From positions 1 to 64,000 of the forward strand of contig NZ_QQOH01000004.1 of NCBI RefSeq assembly GCF_003345655.1: 64,000 bases of DNA, read 5' to 3'. Shown here piece after piece: positions 26,805 to 34,521 of the stretch; position 1 is the first letter of the stretch, and each line of letters begins with the position of its first letter. The notes beneath the pieces were generated by a model. That model searched no databases, was not told the DNA's origin, and saw nothing but the letters and a program-made list of their open reading frames with translations. The position numbers and the translations under genes are program-made. This DNA is from Motiliproteus coralliicola. GTDB lineage: Bacteria > Pseudomonadota > Gammaproteobacteria > Pseudomonadales > Balneatricaceae.

Positions 26805-27482
26805 TCAGTCGGCGCTCAACACAAACCGATAACCGCGACCGCGCTCGGTGGCGATCGGTTTCAGCTCGCCGCTGGGATCAAGCTTCTTGCGCAAGCGGGT
26901 GATAAAGACCTCGATCACGTTGCTGTCGCGATCAAAATCCTGATCGTACAGGTGCTCGGTCAGCTCGGTCTTGGACACCACCTTGCCGGCCTGGTGAATC
27001 AGGTATTCCAGAGTGTTGTACTCGTAGGCGGTCAACTCCAGCGGTTGCTCCTGCAGGTAAACCCGCTTGGCAGCCGTATCGATCCGAATCGGACCGTAGT
27101 TGACGCTGGGGCTGGCCTGACCGGCCGAACGGCGCAACAGCGCGTTAACCCGCGCCAGCAGTTCTTCGATATGGAAGGGTTTGGTCAGGTAATCGTCGGC
27201 CCCGGCCTCCAGGCCTTCGACCTTGTCCTGCCAGTCGCTGCGGGCGGTCAGAATCAGGATCGGCAGGCGGCTACCCTGCTCACGGATACGGCGGATCAGC
27301 TCCAGGCCGCTCAGCCCCGGCAACCCCAGGTCGATCACGGCCAGATCGAACTCCCACTCCTGGGCGAGATAAAGCCCCTCTTCGCCATCGGGAGCCAGGT
27401 CGACCGCATAATTGCGCGACTTCAGCGCCTCACCCAACTGCTCACGCAGCGCCTGTTCATCCTCAACTACCAGAACGCGCAT
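26805..27482 (-). CDS. OmpR/PhoP-family response regulator
   Basis: This 225-residue regulator has a receiver domain with phospho-acceptor Asp51 ('AVIDLGLPG'), Thr79 and Lys101 ('DDYLTKPFH'), then an OmpR-type winged helix ('LTAYEYNTLEYLIHQAGKVVSKTEL', 'VFITRLRKKL', ending RGRGYRFVL). It is PhoP/QseB-like. It is the third gene of the minus-strand run glycine-zipper protein, PepSY protein, regulator, kinase. Confidence 0.93.
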   Translation of the reverse strand: MRVLVVEDEQALREQLGEALKSRNYAVDLAPDGEEGLYLAQEWEFDLAVIDLGLPGLSGLELIRRIREQGSRLPILILTARSDWQDKVEGLEAGADDYLTKPFHIEELLARVNALLRRSAGQASPSVNYGPIRIDTAAKRVYLQEQPLELTAYEYNTLEYLIHQAGKVVSKTELTEHLYDQDFDRDSNVIEVFITRLRKKLDPSGELKPIATERGRGYRFVLSAD

Positions 27483-27519
27483 CGTTCTCCCCTTTCGTTA
27501 TCCTTTCCAAGCTGGCGGT

Positions 27520-27804
27520 TTACTGGCGCCCTTTGAAGGGCAATGCCTTACCGCTGGTGGCGTCGATCAGAATCAATTTAACCCTCCCGGATGGCTGCAG
27601 CAGCTTGACCCGATAGGCCATCTTGTTACCACTGCCGACCCGCTTAAGATCCAGCACCTTGCCGCCGTAGCGCTGTTGAACCATCTCCGCCGCCCGATCT
27701 CGACCGATCGGTTCGGCCGCCTGCAACACCGGCGTCGTCAACATCAATAACCCCGTGATTAACGACACACCCACACTGCGAATCAATCGATTATTCTGGG
27801 TCAA
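27520..27804 (-). CDS. Secreted PepSY-domain protein
   Basis: This 94-residue protein has a signal peptide (ending LQAAE near residue 30) and one PepSY domain: 'GRDRAAEMVQQRYGGKVLDLKRV', then 'YRVKLLQPSGRVKLILIDATSGKAL'. Small periplasmic PepSY proteins often accompany PhoPQ-like systems and may act on the sensor; that is an inference here. It starts with TTG behind GGAGG at about ten bases. It precedes the response regulator by 37 bases. Confidence 0.85.
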   Translation of the reverse strand: MTQNNRLIRSVGVSLITGLLMLTTPVLQAAEPIGRDRAAEMVQQRYGGKVLDLKRVGSGNKMAYRVKLLQPSGRVKLILIDATSGKALPFKGRQ

Positions 27805-27838
27805 ACCGGGTTAGCCTCCATCGGCCGACGCCCTGCAA

Positions 27839-28444
27839 TCAGAACACCGGCCTTACCTGTACCTGGACACGAATTTTGTTCCCCGGATCATAGTCCATGC
27901 GAGTATGGTATGTCTCTCCCCGATAACGATAGCGGACATCGTAGCCGGTTATCCGCTCCTCCCAGTGAGTCTCGTAGTGGGTATCGCAACGCTGCTCGGT
28001 GCGGTACTCGGTACGGCTCGACGGGTGGTGGTGCTGTCGCCCCAGATCGCGCCCGATGGAAGCTCCCAGCAGGCCACCGGCGATCGCCTTGATGGTGCGA
28101 TTACTCTTGTGGTGATTGCTGCCCAAGCTGCTCCCCAGTGCGACACCCGCGATGCCACCGAGGATCTCCGGGGTGCGGGAGCGGTAGCCGCCATGGGTCG
28201 GCACCTCGTAGGCCACCTCCTCCTGCCAACAACTCTGATAGGGGACTTTGCGCGACACCGACCGGGTCACCGGCTCGACCGACACCACTTTGGCATAGTC
28301 GTATCGAGCCTTTCCTTTCTGGTACTTGTGATCACCGCGGTGTCCGGCCTCGGCCATTACCGGCGCGGCGATCAAAGCGCTGATCGCCAGCCCCAGCAGC
28401 ATGCTCTTGAATGGACGCTTGGTTTTGTTGAGATGAGTGTTCAT
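27839..28444 (-). CDS. Glycine-zipper 2TM surface-antigen-like protein
   Basis: This 201-residue exported protein has a signal peptide ending APVMAEA (about residue 33). A central glycine zipper 'ILGGIAGVALGSSLGSN...IKAIAGGLLGASIGRDLG' (about 93-130) resembles the rickettsial 17-kDa antigen domain. The C-terminal half is rich in Tyr, Arg and His ('CDTHYETHWEERITGYDVRYRYRGETYH'). It is probably associated with the outer membrane. It heads the operon with the PepSY protein and the PhoPQ-like pair, so it may be a target or a sensor partner of that system. Confidence 0.85.
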   Translation of the reverse strand: MNTHLNKTKRPFKSMLLGLAISALIAAPVMAEAGHRGDHKYQKGKARYDYAKVVSVEPVTRSVSRKVPYQSCWQEEVAYEVPTHGGYRSRTPEILGGIAGVALGSSLGSNHHKSNRTIKAIAGGLLGASIGRDLGRQHHHPSSRTEYRTEQRCDTHYETHWEERITGYDVRYRYRGETYHTRMDYDPGNKIRVQVQVRPVF

Positions 28445-28571
28445 CGTTCTGTCCCCTGTTAGCGTTTCTAAACACAGATTAGGGCGCGATCAATGAATAC
28501 TGACTGAACTGGAAATAGAAAGCCGACAATGCAGCATTTAAGCAGAAATAGAAGTGGAGCCGCGGAGACAG

Positions 28572-28690
28572 AAAAAAACGGCAGCGTCGGGTTAATAACA
28601 CTGCCGTAAGGGGCATAACCAAATTTCAGGACCTTGGCGCCTTACATCTGGCCAGGAAGACTGCGGCAGACTCCCTTCCAGCCCAAACCA
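28572..28690 (-). ncRNA. Candidate structured RNA element ending in an intrinsic terminator
   Basis: No reading frame of note lies here. On the minus strand three hairpins follow one another. Hairpin 1 is GGCTGGAAG with CTTCCTGGCC (28683-28675 with 28659-28650, one bulge). Hairpin 2 is GTAAGG with CCTTAC (28645-28640 with 28611-28606), with CCAA/TTGG inside. The terminator is ACGGCAG/CTGCCGT plus seven T (28607-28572). The loop of hairpin 1 contains CTGCCG (28669-28664), perfectly complementary to CGGCAG in the terminator's 5' arm, so an alternative fold could block termination. It may be a small RNA or a leader of the gene at 28444. Confidence 0.5.
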
Positions 28691-28693
28691 TCG

Positions 28694-28715
28694 AAAAACA
28701 GGTCGGTCACCGACC
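28694..28715 (-). terminator. Intrinsic terminator after the DUF2892 gene
   Basis: On the minus strand GGTCGG-TGA-CCGACC (28715-28701) is followed by TG and five T. It lies 65 bases after the stop of the DUF2892 gene. Confidence 0.65.
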
Positions 28716-28780
28716 CCGGACGTCAAGCCTGACGAGGCAAGCCTCGAGCAGAACCCTAGCCCGTACCGATTAGAATCGGA

Positions 28781-28975
28781 TCAGGAGTCACACTTGCGGC
28801 AGGTGCTGATACCGAAAATCCGGTACGCCGGACAGAAATTGATCAGTGCTGTCAGCAAGGGTACCAGGCCAACCCAGCCCCAAGGGGTCTGCGGGCCGAT
28901 GAAAACCAGGGAGATCAGAACCAATCCGGCAACGATGCGCAGGATCTTATCGACAGTGCCAATATTCGCGTTCAT
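28781..28975 (-). CDS. DUF2892 (YgaP-like) small inner-membrane protein
   Basis: This 64-residue protein has two hydrophobic helices (about 10-25 and 29-46) separated by 'GPQTPWG'. It ends 'CPAYRIFGISTCRKCDS', the usual layout of DUF2892, the membrane part of the sulfur-transferase YgaP. Three cysteines lie at the C-terminus. AAGGAG precedes the ATG at 28975, which is preferred over a start six codons upstream. It follows the Crp/Fnr gene on the same strand. The function is unknown, often linked to sulfur metabolism. Confidence 0.85.
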   Translation of the reverse strand: MNANIGTVDKILRIVAGLVLISLVFIGPQTPWGWVGLVPLLTALINFCPAYRIFGISTCRKCDS

Positions 28976-29052
28976 AGGAAGGCTCCTTATCAAGTCGCTT
29001 GAGTGCCGTACGGCAGATGGAGCTACTTTAGTCGAGCCTAATGGAGAGTTCA

Positions 29053-29065
29053 GTGACTAGGTCAC
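29053..29065. promoter_or_regulatory. Inverted repeat, possible Crp/Fnr-type operator
   Basis: GTGAC-TAG-GTCAC is a perfect dyad in the gap between the Crp/Fnr gene and the DUF2892 gene. It resembles, but is shorter than, a Crp-family site (TGTGA-N6-TCACA). Confidence 0.3.
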
Positions 29066-29100
29066 ATAAGGGCGAATTAGTGGCGGATGAAGAAGCCGGC

Positions 29101-29775
29101 TCAGCCCTGACAATCGAGCAGGGTTTCCAGTCCGGCCAGGTGTTCGACCCGGATCGTTCCGCGTCCCAGGCTGATCCAGCCCTGACGTTCGAAACTCTTG
29201 AGCTGGCGACTGACCACCTCGCGGGCCGAGCCCAGTTCGATCGCCAACTGCTGGTGGGTTACCTGCAGCTCGATCCGTTCACGACAGTTTTCGATCAGAT
29301 ACCGGGCCAGCCGTAGGTCGATCCGTTCGAAAGCCAACTGCTGAACCAGCCGGATCAGGTCGCTCAACCGCTCGCCATAAGAAGCGAACACAAACCGACG
29401 TAAGCCTTCCGAACCGGCCAGCGCCTGTTCGAATCGCTGCCGGGGAATCGCAAACGCCTGTACCGTCGTCTCGGTAATCCCTTCGGCCGGATAGGCATCG
29501 TGTCCCATCAGGCAGGCGGTGGTCAGCACACAGGTGCCACCCTGATCGATCCGGTACAGTAGAATTTCACGTCCGCTGCTGCCGCGCCCGATCACCTTGA
29601 CCTGGCCGGCGGCGACCATCAGAAAATTTTGGCAAGGATCGCCAACACGGAACACCGACTGCCCTGGGGGTACCTCCAGCAGCATCGCCTCAGACAGAAT
29701 CGCCCGACCCTCGGCATCATCGACGCCGGCCAGGGTCGGAAAGTGCATTTCGAGCAGCGGATGGAGTTCGCTCAT
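29101..29775 (-). CDS. Crp/Fnr-family transcriptional regulator
   Basis: This 224-residue regulator has an N-terminal cyclic-nucleotide-binding fold (about 15-135), the dimer helix (about 125-150) and a C-terminal HTH ('QQLAIELGSAREVVSRQLKSFERQGWI'). The FNR N-terminal cysteine cluster is missing, so it is not an oxygen-sensing Fe-S FNR. Cysteines at about 48 and in 'GTCVLTTACLMGH' are a possible redox or heme-sensing feature. It sits 3 bases after the small membrane gene and before DUF2892, a probable three-gene operon. Confidence 0.9.
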   Translation of the reverse strand: MSELHPLLEMHFPTLAGVDDAEGRAILSEAMLLEVPPGQSVFRVGDPCQNFLMVAAGQVKVIGRGSSGREILLYRIDQGGTCVLTTACLMGHDAYPAEGITETTVQAFAIPRQRFEQALAGSEGLRRFVFASYGERLSDLIRLVQQLAFERIDLRLARYLIENCRERIELQVTHQQLAIELGSAREVVSRQLKSFERQGWISLGRGTIRVEHLAGLETLLDCQG

Positions 29776-29778
29776 AGC

Positions 29779-30036
29779 TTAACGGGTGCGGCCCCGCTCC
29801 TCTTTTTCCTTCTCCTCACGCTGCTTGCGCACCGCCAGCATCACGTAACGGATGTTGTAGGCCAGGCCGATCGCCATCGCCAACGGACAGGTGATAAAGA
29901 ACAGCATCCCCAGTCCCGGCGAACCAAAGTAACGCCCGGCCCACAGACTCAGTACACTGATGATCGCCAGCGGAATCCCGGTCTTGGTCATCAACTTCAA
30001 GTACCGGTCCTTACGAATCTCCCGCTTATCGACCAT
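29779..30036 (-). CDS. Small inner-membrane protein of unknown function
   Basis: This 85-residue protein has a basic N-terminus, two hydrophobic helices (about 19-37 and 42-66) and a highly charged C-terminus (KQREEKEKEERGRTR). I do not recognise the family. AGGA is seven bases before the ATG at 30036. It leads the probable operon with the Crp/Fnr regulator (3-base gap) and DUF2892. Confidence 0.7.
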   Translation of the reverse strand: MVDKREIRKDRYLKLMTKTGIPLAIISVLSLWAGRYFGSPGLGMLFFITCPLAMAIGLAYNIRYVMLAVRKQREEKEKEERGRTR

Positions 30037-30039
30037 CAA

Positions 30040-30486
30040 CTTGTCCTCATCAAAAAATTAGCCTCATCGTAAGCAGCTTACAGATCGGCTTCAAGCTTCG
30101 TGCGACTAATGTAAGCCATCGCCGGTGAACCGGCGTACGAACGAGGCGCAGAATCTTAGAGGATTAAAGCTGACTCGGGCTAATCCTGGATTTGAAAGGG
30201 TCTAGAAACGACTGAGGCCTGCTCTAGATTGCAAGCCATTGCAAGAGATGGTTTCCAGAGCTGGAGTCGAACCACCGGCACGAAGTTTTCAATGTTGCTT
30301 TAGAAAAAACAATATATTCATATCAAACGCTAACGAAAACCCTATTGCTTTGTTAGTACTGAATTCCCACAACAAGAATTCCTAACCAGCGACCCCATGA
30401 CTGGCCAAAACAGATATTAGCTTCGCTCCTGTGCATTGCCTGAATGGGCGGGACTTTAACTGTATCCGAAATTACCTACTGCCCGA
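30040..30486. other. Gene-free gap at the left end of the tRNA-Phe island
   Basis: No credible gene is present. The middle (30204-30298) is a decayed copy of the integrase tail and tRNA-Phe 3' end found at 34252-34346. To its right the DNA turns AT-rich (about 30300-30380). No terminator or promoter is recognised. Confidence 0.6.
30204..30298 (-). repeat. Decayed attachment-site copy: integrase tail plus partial tRNA-Phe
   Basis: This segment aligns base by base, without large gaps, with 34252-34346. Both read AGAAAC..., GGCCTG, TTGCAAGCC..., AGAGATGGT, then the T-arm (TCGAACCACCG) and anticodon region (TTTTCAAT). The tRNA part (30249-30298, minus strand) keeps the 3' CCA and T-arm, but the sequence then diverges, so it is no functional tRNA. 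It marks the far attachment site of an element integrated in tRNA-Phe. Confidence 0.75.
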
Positions 30487-31206
30487 TCAGAACCGGTATA
30501 TCAAACCGAAAGTCAGATCATGGGAACGCATTCCTGAGGTACTGACTTCGGCTCCGCCAGATTGGGGGCCTATGTGTACATCTCCCAAGTCGATATAGCG
30601 GTAGGCGATATCGGCGCTCCAGCGTTCGTTCAGTTTGACTGTACTTCCGGCGGTCAGCAGCCAGGCGGTACTCTTTTCGGTATTGGTATCGCGTTCCTTT
30701 GATATCCCGAAATTAAACAGATTGGTGTCGGTTTTATTTTTTACCACCCCGACTCCGATACCGGCCCAAGGCTGCAAGCGATAGCCCAGCAGGCTGTAAT
30801 CTGTCTCAAAGTCCCACAACAAACTCAGTAGCAGCGTCTGGGATTCCACTTCACTACGAAAGGTTGCCGTTCGCCCCGGTCCCGGATCCGCTCTACCAAC
30901 ATTACCATTGAGGTCAAACCGGTAGCGCCAGCCATATTCAAGCTCGAGGCGGTAGCGGCCGAAATCGTAGCCAACAGCAGCGGTGATCCCCCCGATCAAG
31001 TCTTCCAGATCCTTGCCATCGCTCTCATCGTTAGAGGGGAAGATGGGGCCAGAGAGACTCCCTGCTGCTTCAATACCCTTGACCTGTGCATAAGCACCCA
31101 GCAGTTTTATCGATGTGTAAGCTGTACCAGCCGAGTCCTCCGCGACAGTTAAAGCCGGCCATGACAGAATGGTCAACGTGACGATTACAAACGAAAACGC
31201 TCTCAT
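30487..31206 (-). CDS. Outer-membrane beta-barrel protein (OmpW/opacity-like)
   Basis: This 239-residue protein has a signal peptide (about 1-22, ending LTVAE) followed by alternating beta strands: 'ITAAVGYDFGRYRLELEYGWRYRF', 'YRLQPWAGIGVGVV', 'WSADIAYRYIDLGDVHIG'. The last strand ends in aromatic Phe ('HDLTFGLIYRF'), the signal for barrel insertion. An eight-strand porin-like or opacity-like fold is likely. AGGAG precedes the ATG. It lies inside the tRNA-Phe island, so it may be accessory surface cargo. Confidence 0.8.
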   Translation of the reverse strand: MRAFSFVIVTLTILSWPALTVAEDSAGTAYTSIKLLGAYAQVKGIEAAGSLSGPIFPSNDESDGKDLEDLIGGITAAVGYDFGRYRLELEYGWRYRFDLNGNVGRADPGPGRTATFRSEVESQTLLLSLLWDFETDYSLLGYRLQPWAGIGVGVVKNKTDTNLFNFGISKERDTNTEKSTAWLLTAGSTVKLNERWSADIAYRYIDLGDVHIGPQSGGAEVSTSGMRSHDLTFGLIYRF

Positions 31207-31835
31207 TAAACGCTCCTGTGCCCCTGCTGGGAAGGGGCTCTGTCCAGCCGGTCCTCAGGCCGACGGTCTGCAGAATTCCCTGATCGATTGCTCTCCCTAG
31301 CCGAATCTTTATTCTCCAGATTAGTTACTGAGCAACAGTAGCGCCAGCTTCTGTTGATCAGAAGTGAGAAATTAACACTTATGTTTCAATACGATCTCTG
31401 CGTAGAAGTCGGCTAAAGTCAGCGACTGTATTGAGTGACGTGCAGGTTTGTGTCGAGTTCAAAGCCGCCTCGTACTTTGTCAAAGGGTCCGGGTAAGGTA
31501 CGCCTTCATCAAAGAGTAACAGACGCATAATCCCTTCCAGGTTCTCTGCCAATTGCTCGATCTCCATCACTGCGTTTATTACGTTTGGCAACGGCTGCCT
31601 CATATATATTTGAACTCACGCGGGCTTGCTGTACCTCGGGGTGGTGTTAGATCTATATACACGCCAAGTCAGAGGTTTGTCGGTTCAAGTGAACTTGCTG
31701 TCTGGAAAGGAAAGTTAGTTCTCCAAACGTAGCCCTAGGCACATCAGCGCGAAGATTTCTTCATGTCGAGAAACTTGTTCGCTGATTCCCTAGTGCCCTT
31801 CAAAGAAGGTTTTCTGTAGACTTCGTTTTTTCGAT
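31207..31835. other. Mostly gene-free stretch inside the island
   Basis: This gap separates the barrel protein from the acyltransferase. It contains one weak minus-strand frame (31379-31603) and the 12-base word CAAGTGAACTTG (31686-31697) that recurs at the right side of the acyltransferase. I see no terminator or clear promoter. Confidence 0.5.
31379..31603 (-). CDS. Doubtful small hypothetical protein
   Basis: This 74-residue frame (MRQPLPNVINAVMEIEQLAE...) would be helical and mildly acidic. No ribosome-binding site is seen before the ATG, and I recognise no family. It is listed only because the surrounding 600 bases have no other gene. It could be cargo of the island or chance. Confidence 0.3.
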   Translation of the reverse strand: MRQPLPNVINAVMEIEQLAENLEGIMRLLLFDEGVPYPDPLTKYEAALNSTQTCTSLNTVADFSRLLRRDRIET

Positions 31836-33809
31836 GTGGACCAAGTGAACCAAGTGAACCATTACAAACCGACCTATCGTTCTGAAATTGATGGCTTACG
31901 AGCTCTTGCTGTTATCCCAGTAATACTATTCCACGCAGGTTTTGAATTATTTAGTGGAGGTTTTGTTGGTGTCGATGTGTTTTTTGTCATCAGTGGTTAC
32001 TTGATTACATTAATCCTTATCGAGGATATTAAAAATCAACAGTTCAGCATTATTGACTTTTATGAAAGGCGTGCCCGAAGAATATTGCCTGCACTGTTCT
32101 TAGTAATGCTGGTATGCATTCCCTTCGCTTGGATGTGGATGCACCCCGTCCAAATGAAAGATTTTTCAGAAAGTCTCTTCACTGTGAGTTTATTTTTATC
32201 AAACTTTCTTTTTTGGAGTGAGAGTGGATACTTCGCAGCGACTGCTGAGGAAAAGCCATTGCTCCATACGTGGAGCTTAGCAGTTGAGGAGCAGTACTAT
32301 CTGTTGTTTCCCATCTTTCTATTCTTGGCGTGGAAATTTGGAAGAAATAAAGTGTTTTGGATGATTATTTTTATGTCAATACTCAGTTTACTACTCAGTG
32401 AATGGGCCTGGCGTAATAAAGAGTCTGCCAACTTTTACCTAGCTCCTACACGAGCATGGGAGCTGCTTGCTGGCTCTATAGCGGCATTTATTGTGCAAAA
32501 TAGAGGCGTAAAAAAGAACGATACTCTTTCGTTCCTTGGTTTATCCATAATCGTGCTCTCTATTCTTACATTTGATAAATCAACACCAATACCAAGCGTT
32601 TATGCACTTGCTCCAGTCGCTGGTGTAGTAATGCTTATTTTATTTGCTGAAAAAGATACGTTAGCTGCTCGCATTTTAAGTAACAAAGCTTTTGTGGGCA
32701 TTGGTTTGATAAGTTATTCCGCCTACTTGTGGCATCAACCGTTATTCGCTTTTGCAAGAATAAGAACCTTAGAATCACCATCGCCACAACTGATGATCTC
32801 TCTAGCTATATTAGCTCTAGTGTTAGCTTTCATCTCTTGGAAGTATGTTGAAACACCATTTCGTAACAATAGCTTATTTAGCCGCAGGATGATTTTTTCA
32901 AGCTCTCTCGGAAGCATCTTACTGTTCGGTTCAATTGGATTGAGTGGACATTTAACAGACGGTTATCAAGATCTAATGCTTAACTATAAATACTCTCCAG
33001 AAGAAGTCACAGAAGCTCGCAAGGTTTTGAGCGCTATGAGTTATGATATGGACAATGAGATGGCTTCCGATCAGTGTAAGTTATGGGCAAAAAACTCTAA
33101 TCTTTTAAATACCCCCGATATACTTAATTGTAGTGAAAAACATGGTCAAGCTATTGTTATCCTTGGCGACTCTCATGCTATGAATTTGTTCAATATAGTT
33201 AGCTTTAGCGATTCATATCCATTTGTTATCGGTATATCTCAAGGAGGTTGCCGCCCTCATGACAATAGAGCCAATTGTCATTATGACGATTTCGATGAAT
33301 TCTTGAGTAAGAACAAGCCAATTATTAAATCAATTATTTTTCATCAAAGCGGATCTTACTTTATAAAGGACTCTTCTGGAAAAGTAGATAGTCAACGGGC
33401 ATTTATTGGCGAGTTTGATTCCTTTGAAGATAGAAATATTATCAAGGTGAAAAATTACCTTAATGAAGTTTCATCGAAATATGAAATTAATGTAGTCTGG
33501 GTAGGCCCCTTCCTTGAGTATCGTTGGAAGCCACAAAAAAAGTTTTTCACTAATGAATTAAATACTGTTAACCCTGAGTCTATTTTGTTATTTGAGCAAT
33601 TAGAAATCAATATTGATTCATTGTTAACTGATCAAGAACAATTTCAGTACAAAGCTTATAACACGATATTCTATGAGCCAACAATAGCTTTTGAAAACGA
33701 TTGTTTTATGTTCAGAGATAGAGACCACTACTCTCGCTGTGGAGAAAGAATTATAAGCAGTAATTTTACCAATAAAATTTTAAACGAAAGGCTGTTAGAT
33801 AATAATTAA
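31836..33809 (+). CDS. OafA/YrhL-type membrane acyltransferase with SGNH domain
   Basis: This 657-residue protein has an acyltransferase-3 membrane domain (about 1-370, about ten TM segments) starting 'YRSEIDGLRALAVIPVILFHAG'. The family residues are 'FVGVDVFFVISGYLI', 'FYERRARRILPAL' and 'WSLAVEEQYYLLFP'. A C-terminal extracytoplasmic SGNH domain has nucleophile motif GDSHA ('IVILGDSHAMN') and the closing Asp/His ('DRDHYSRCGER'). Such proteins add acetyl groups to O-antigen or other surface glycans. The start is GTG. The gene is AT-rich and lies between island remnants, so it is probably imported. Confidence 0.9.
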   Translation: MDQVNQVNHYKPTYRSEIDGLRALAVIPVILFHAGFELFSGGFVGVDVFFVISGYLITLILIEDIKNQQFSIIDFYERRARRILPALFLVMLVCIPFAWMWMHPVQMKDFSESLFTVSLFLSNFLFWSESGYFAATAEEKPLLHTWSLAVEEQYYLLFPIFLFLAWKFGRNKVFWMIIFMSILSLLLSEWAWRNKESANFYLAPTRAWELLAGSIAAFIVQNRGVKKNDTLSFLGLSIIVLSILTFDKSTPIPSVYALAPVAGVVMLILFAEKDTLAARILSNKAFVGIGLISYSAYLWHQPLFAFARIRTLESPSPQLMISLAILALVLAFISWKYVETPFRNNSLFSRRMIFSSSLGSILLFGSIGLSGHLTDGYQDLMLNYKYSPEEVTEARKVLSAMSYDMDNEMASDQCKLWAKNSNLLNTPDILNCSEKHGQAIVILGDSHAMNLFNIVSFSDSYPFVIGISQGGCRPHDNRANCHYDDFDEFLSKNKPIIKSIIFHQSGSYFIKDSSGKVDSQRAFIGEFDSFEDRNIIKVKNYLNEVSSKYEINVVWVGPFLEYRWKPQKKFFTNELNTVNPESILLFEQLEINIDSLLTDQEQFQYKAYNTIFYEPTIAFENDCFMFRDRDHYSRCGERIISSNFTNKILNERLLDNN

Positions 33810-33859
33810 AATTTCAGCTTATTCAATTCAATTGATGAAGGATGAAATAACTTAAAGAG

Positions 33860-34290
33860 CAAGTGAACTTGGATACGGGAATGGCCTGGATACATGCCGA
33901 CCAATCCAAGTCACGCAAAGCCTTTGCGGTACCGCTCAACGAGGATGCCCGTTCGGTTCTCATTGAGCAGCAAGGGCAACACCCGGACTACTGTTTCACC
34001 TACCAGGGCGAACCGGTAGACCGAACCACCACCAAAGCGTGGTACAACGCACTGAAACGGGCTGGGATCTCAGACTTTCGCTGGTACGACCTGCGACATC
34101 TTGGCACGTACAGAACGGAACCAGTCTGCATGAACTGATGGAATTGGGTGGCTGGTCGTCGTTCGAGATGGTTTTACGCTACGCGCATATGGCGGGCGAG
34201 CATCTTCGGGAGGCGGCTGGGAACGTTGACGGCACAATCTTGGCACAAGCCAGAAACAACAAAGGCCTGCGTTTAGTTGCAAGCCTTTGA
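33860..34290 (+). pseudogene. Truncated, frameshifted tyrosine integrase (C-terminal part)
   Basis: Only the C-terminal half of a phage-type integrase remains ('VNLDTGMAWIHADQSKSRKA', then 'FRWYDLRH'). The frame then breaks near 34100 and resumes one frame over ('SWHVQNGTSLHELMELGGWSSFEMVLRYAHMAGEH'). Compared with intact relatives, about ten bases are missing around the DLRHTWAS motif. The N-terminal DNA-binding part and first catalytic Arg are absent. The gene end abuts the tRNA-Phe 3' end, as integrases of tRNA-targeting elements do. Confidence 0.88.
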
Positions 34291-34296
34291 AAGAGA

Positions 34297-34372
34297 TGGT
34301 GCCCGGAGGCGGAATCGAACCACCGACACGAGGATTTTCAATCCTCTGCTCTACCAACTGAGCTATCCGGGC
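34297..34372 (-). tRNA. tRNA-Phe (anticodon GAA)
   Basis: The 76-base minus-strand gene folds as a complete cloverleaf. The acceptor GCCCGGA pairs with TCCGGGC. The D-arm is GCTC/GAGC, the anticodon stem GAGGATT-GAAAA-TCCTC holds GAA, the T-arm is GGTTCGATTCC type, and ACCA is encoded. Its 3' half is the target site of the adjoining island. Confidence 0.97.
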
Positions 34373-34399
34373 ATAGGCGCTGATGCGCAAGAGGCGCGT

Positions 34400-34428
34400 A
34401 TTTAAGCGGGTTTAGTTATCGCTGTCAA
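34400..34428 (-). promoter_or_regulatory. Promoter of tRNA-Phe
   Basis: The minus strand has a perfect -35 TTGACA (34428-34423), a 17-base spacer and -10 TTAAAT (34405-34400), followed by a GC-rich ACGCGCC discriminator typical of stable-RNA promoters. Confidence 0.85.
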
Positions 34429-34456
34429 GCATATCCCATAGAAGGAATTCAGGTTT

Positions 34457-34486
34457 TTAACAGTCCTGTGGGGGCTCTGGTATACT
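34457..34486 (+). promoter_or_regulatory. Promoter of the gmhA-hldE-hldD LPS operon
   Basis: TTAACA (34457-34462), an 18-base spacer and TATACT (34481-34486) lie 36 bases before the gmhA GTG. It is divergent from the tRNA-Phe promoter. Confidence 0.6.
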
Positions 34487-34521
34487 GGGCTCCTTTTTTC
34501 AGTCTGCGGAGAGTCCCTAGC

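Noticed and set aside
30249-30298. Possible second tRNA-Phe gene
   Set aside because: Only the T-arm and part of the anticodon arm match. The acceptor 5' side and D-arm are missing, so it is an attachment-site remnant.
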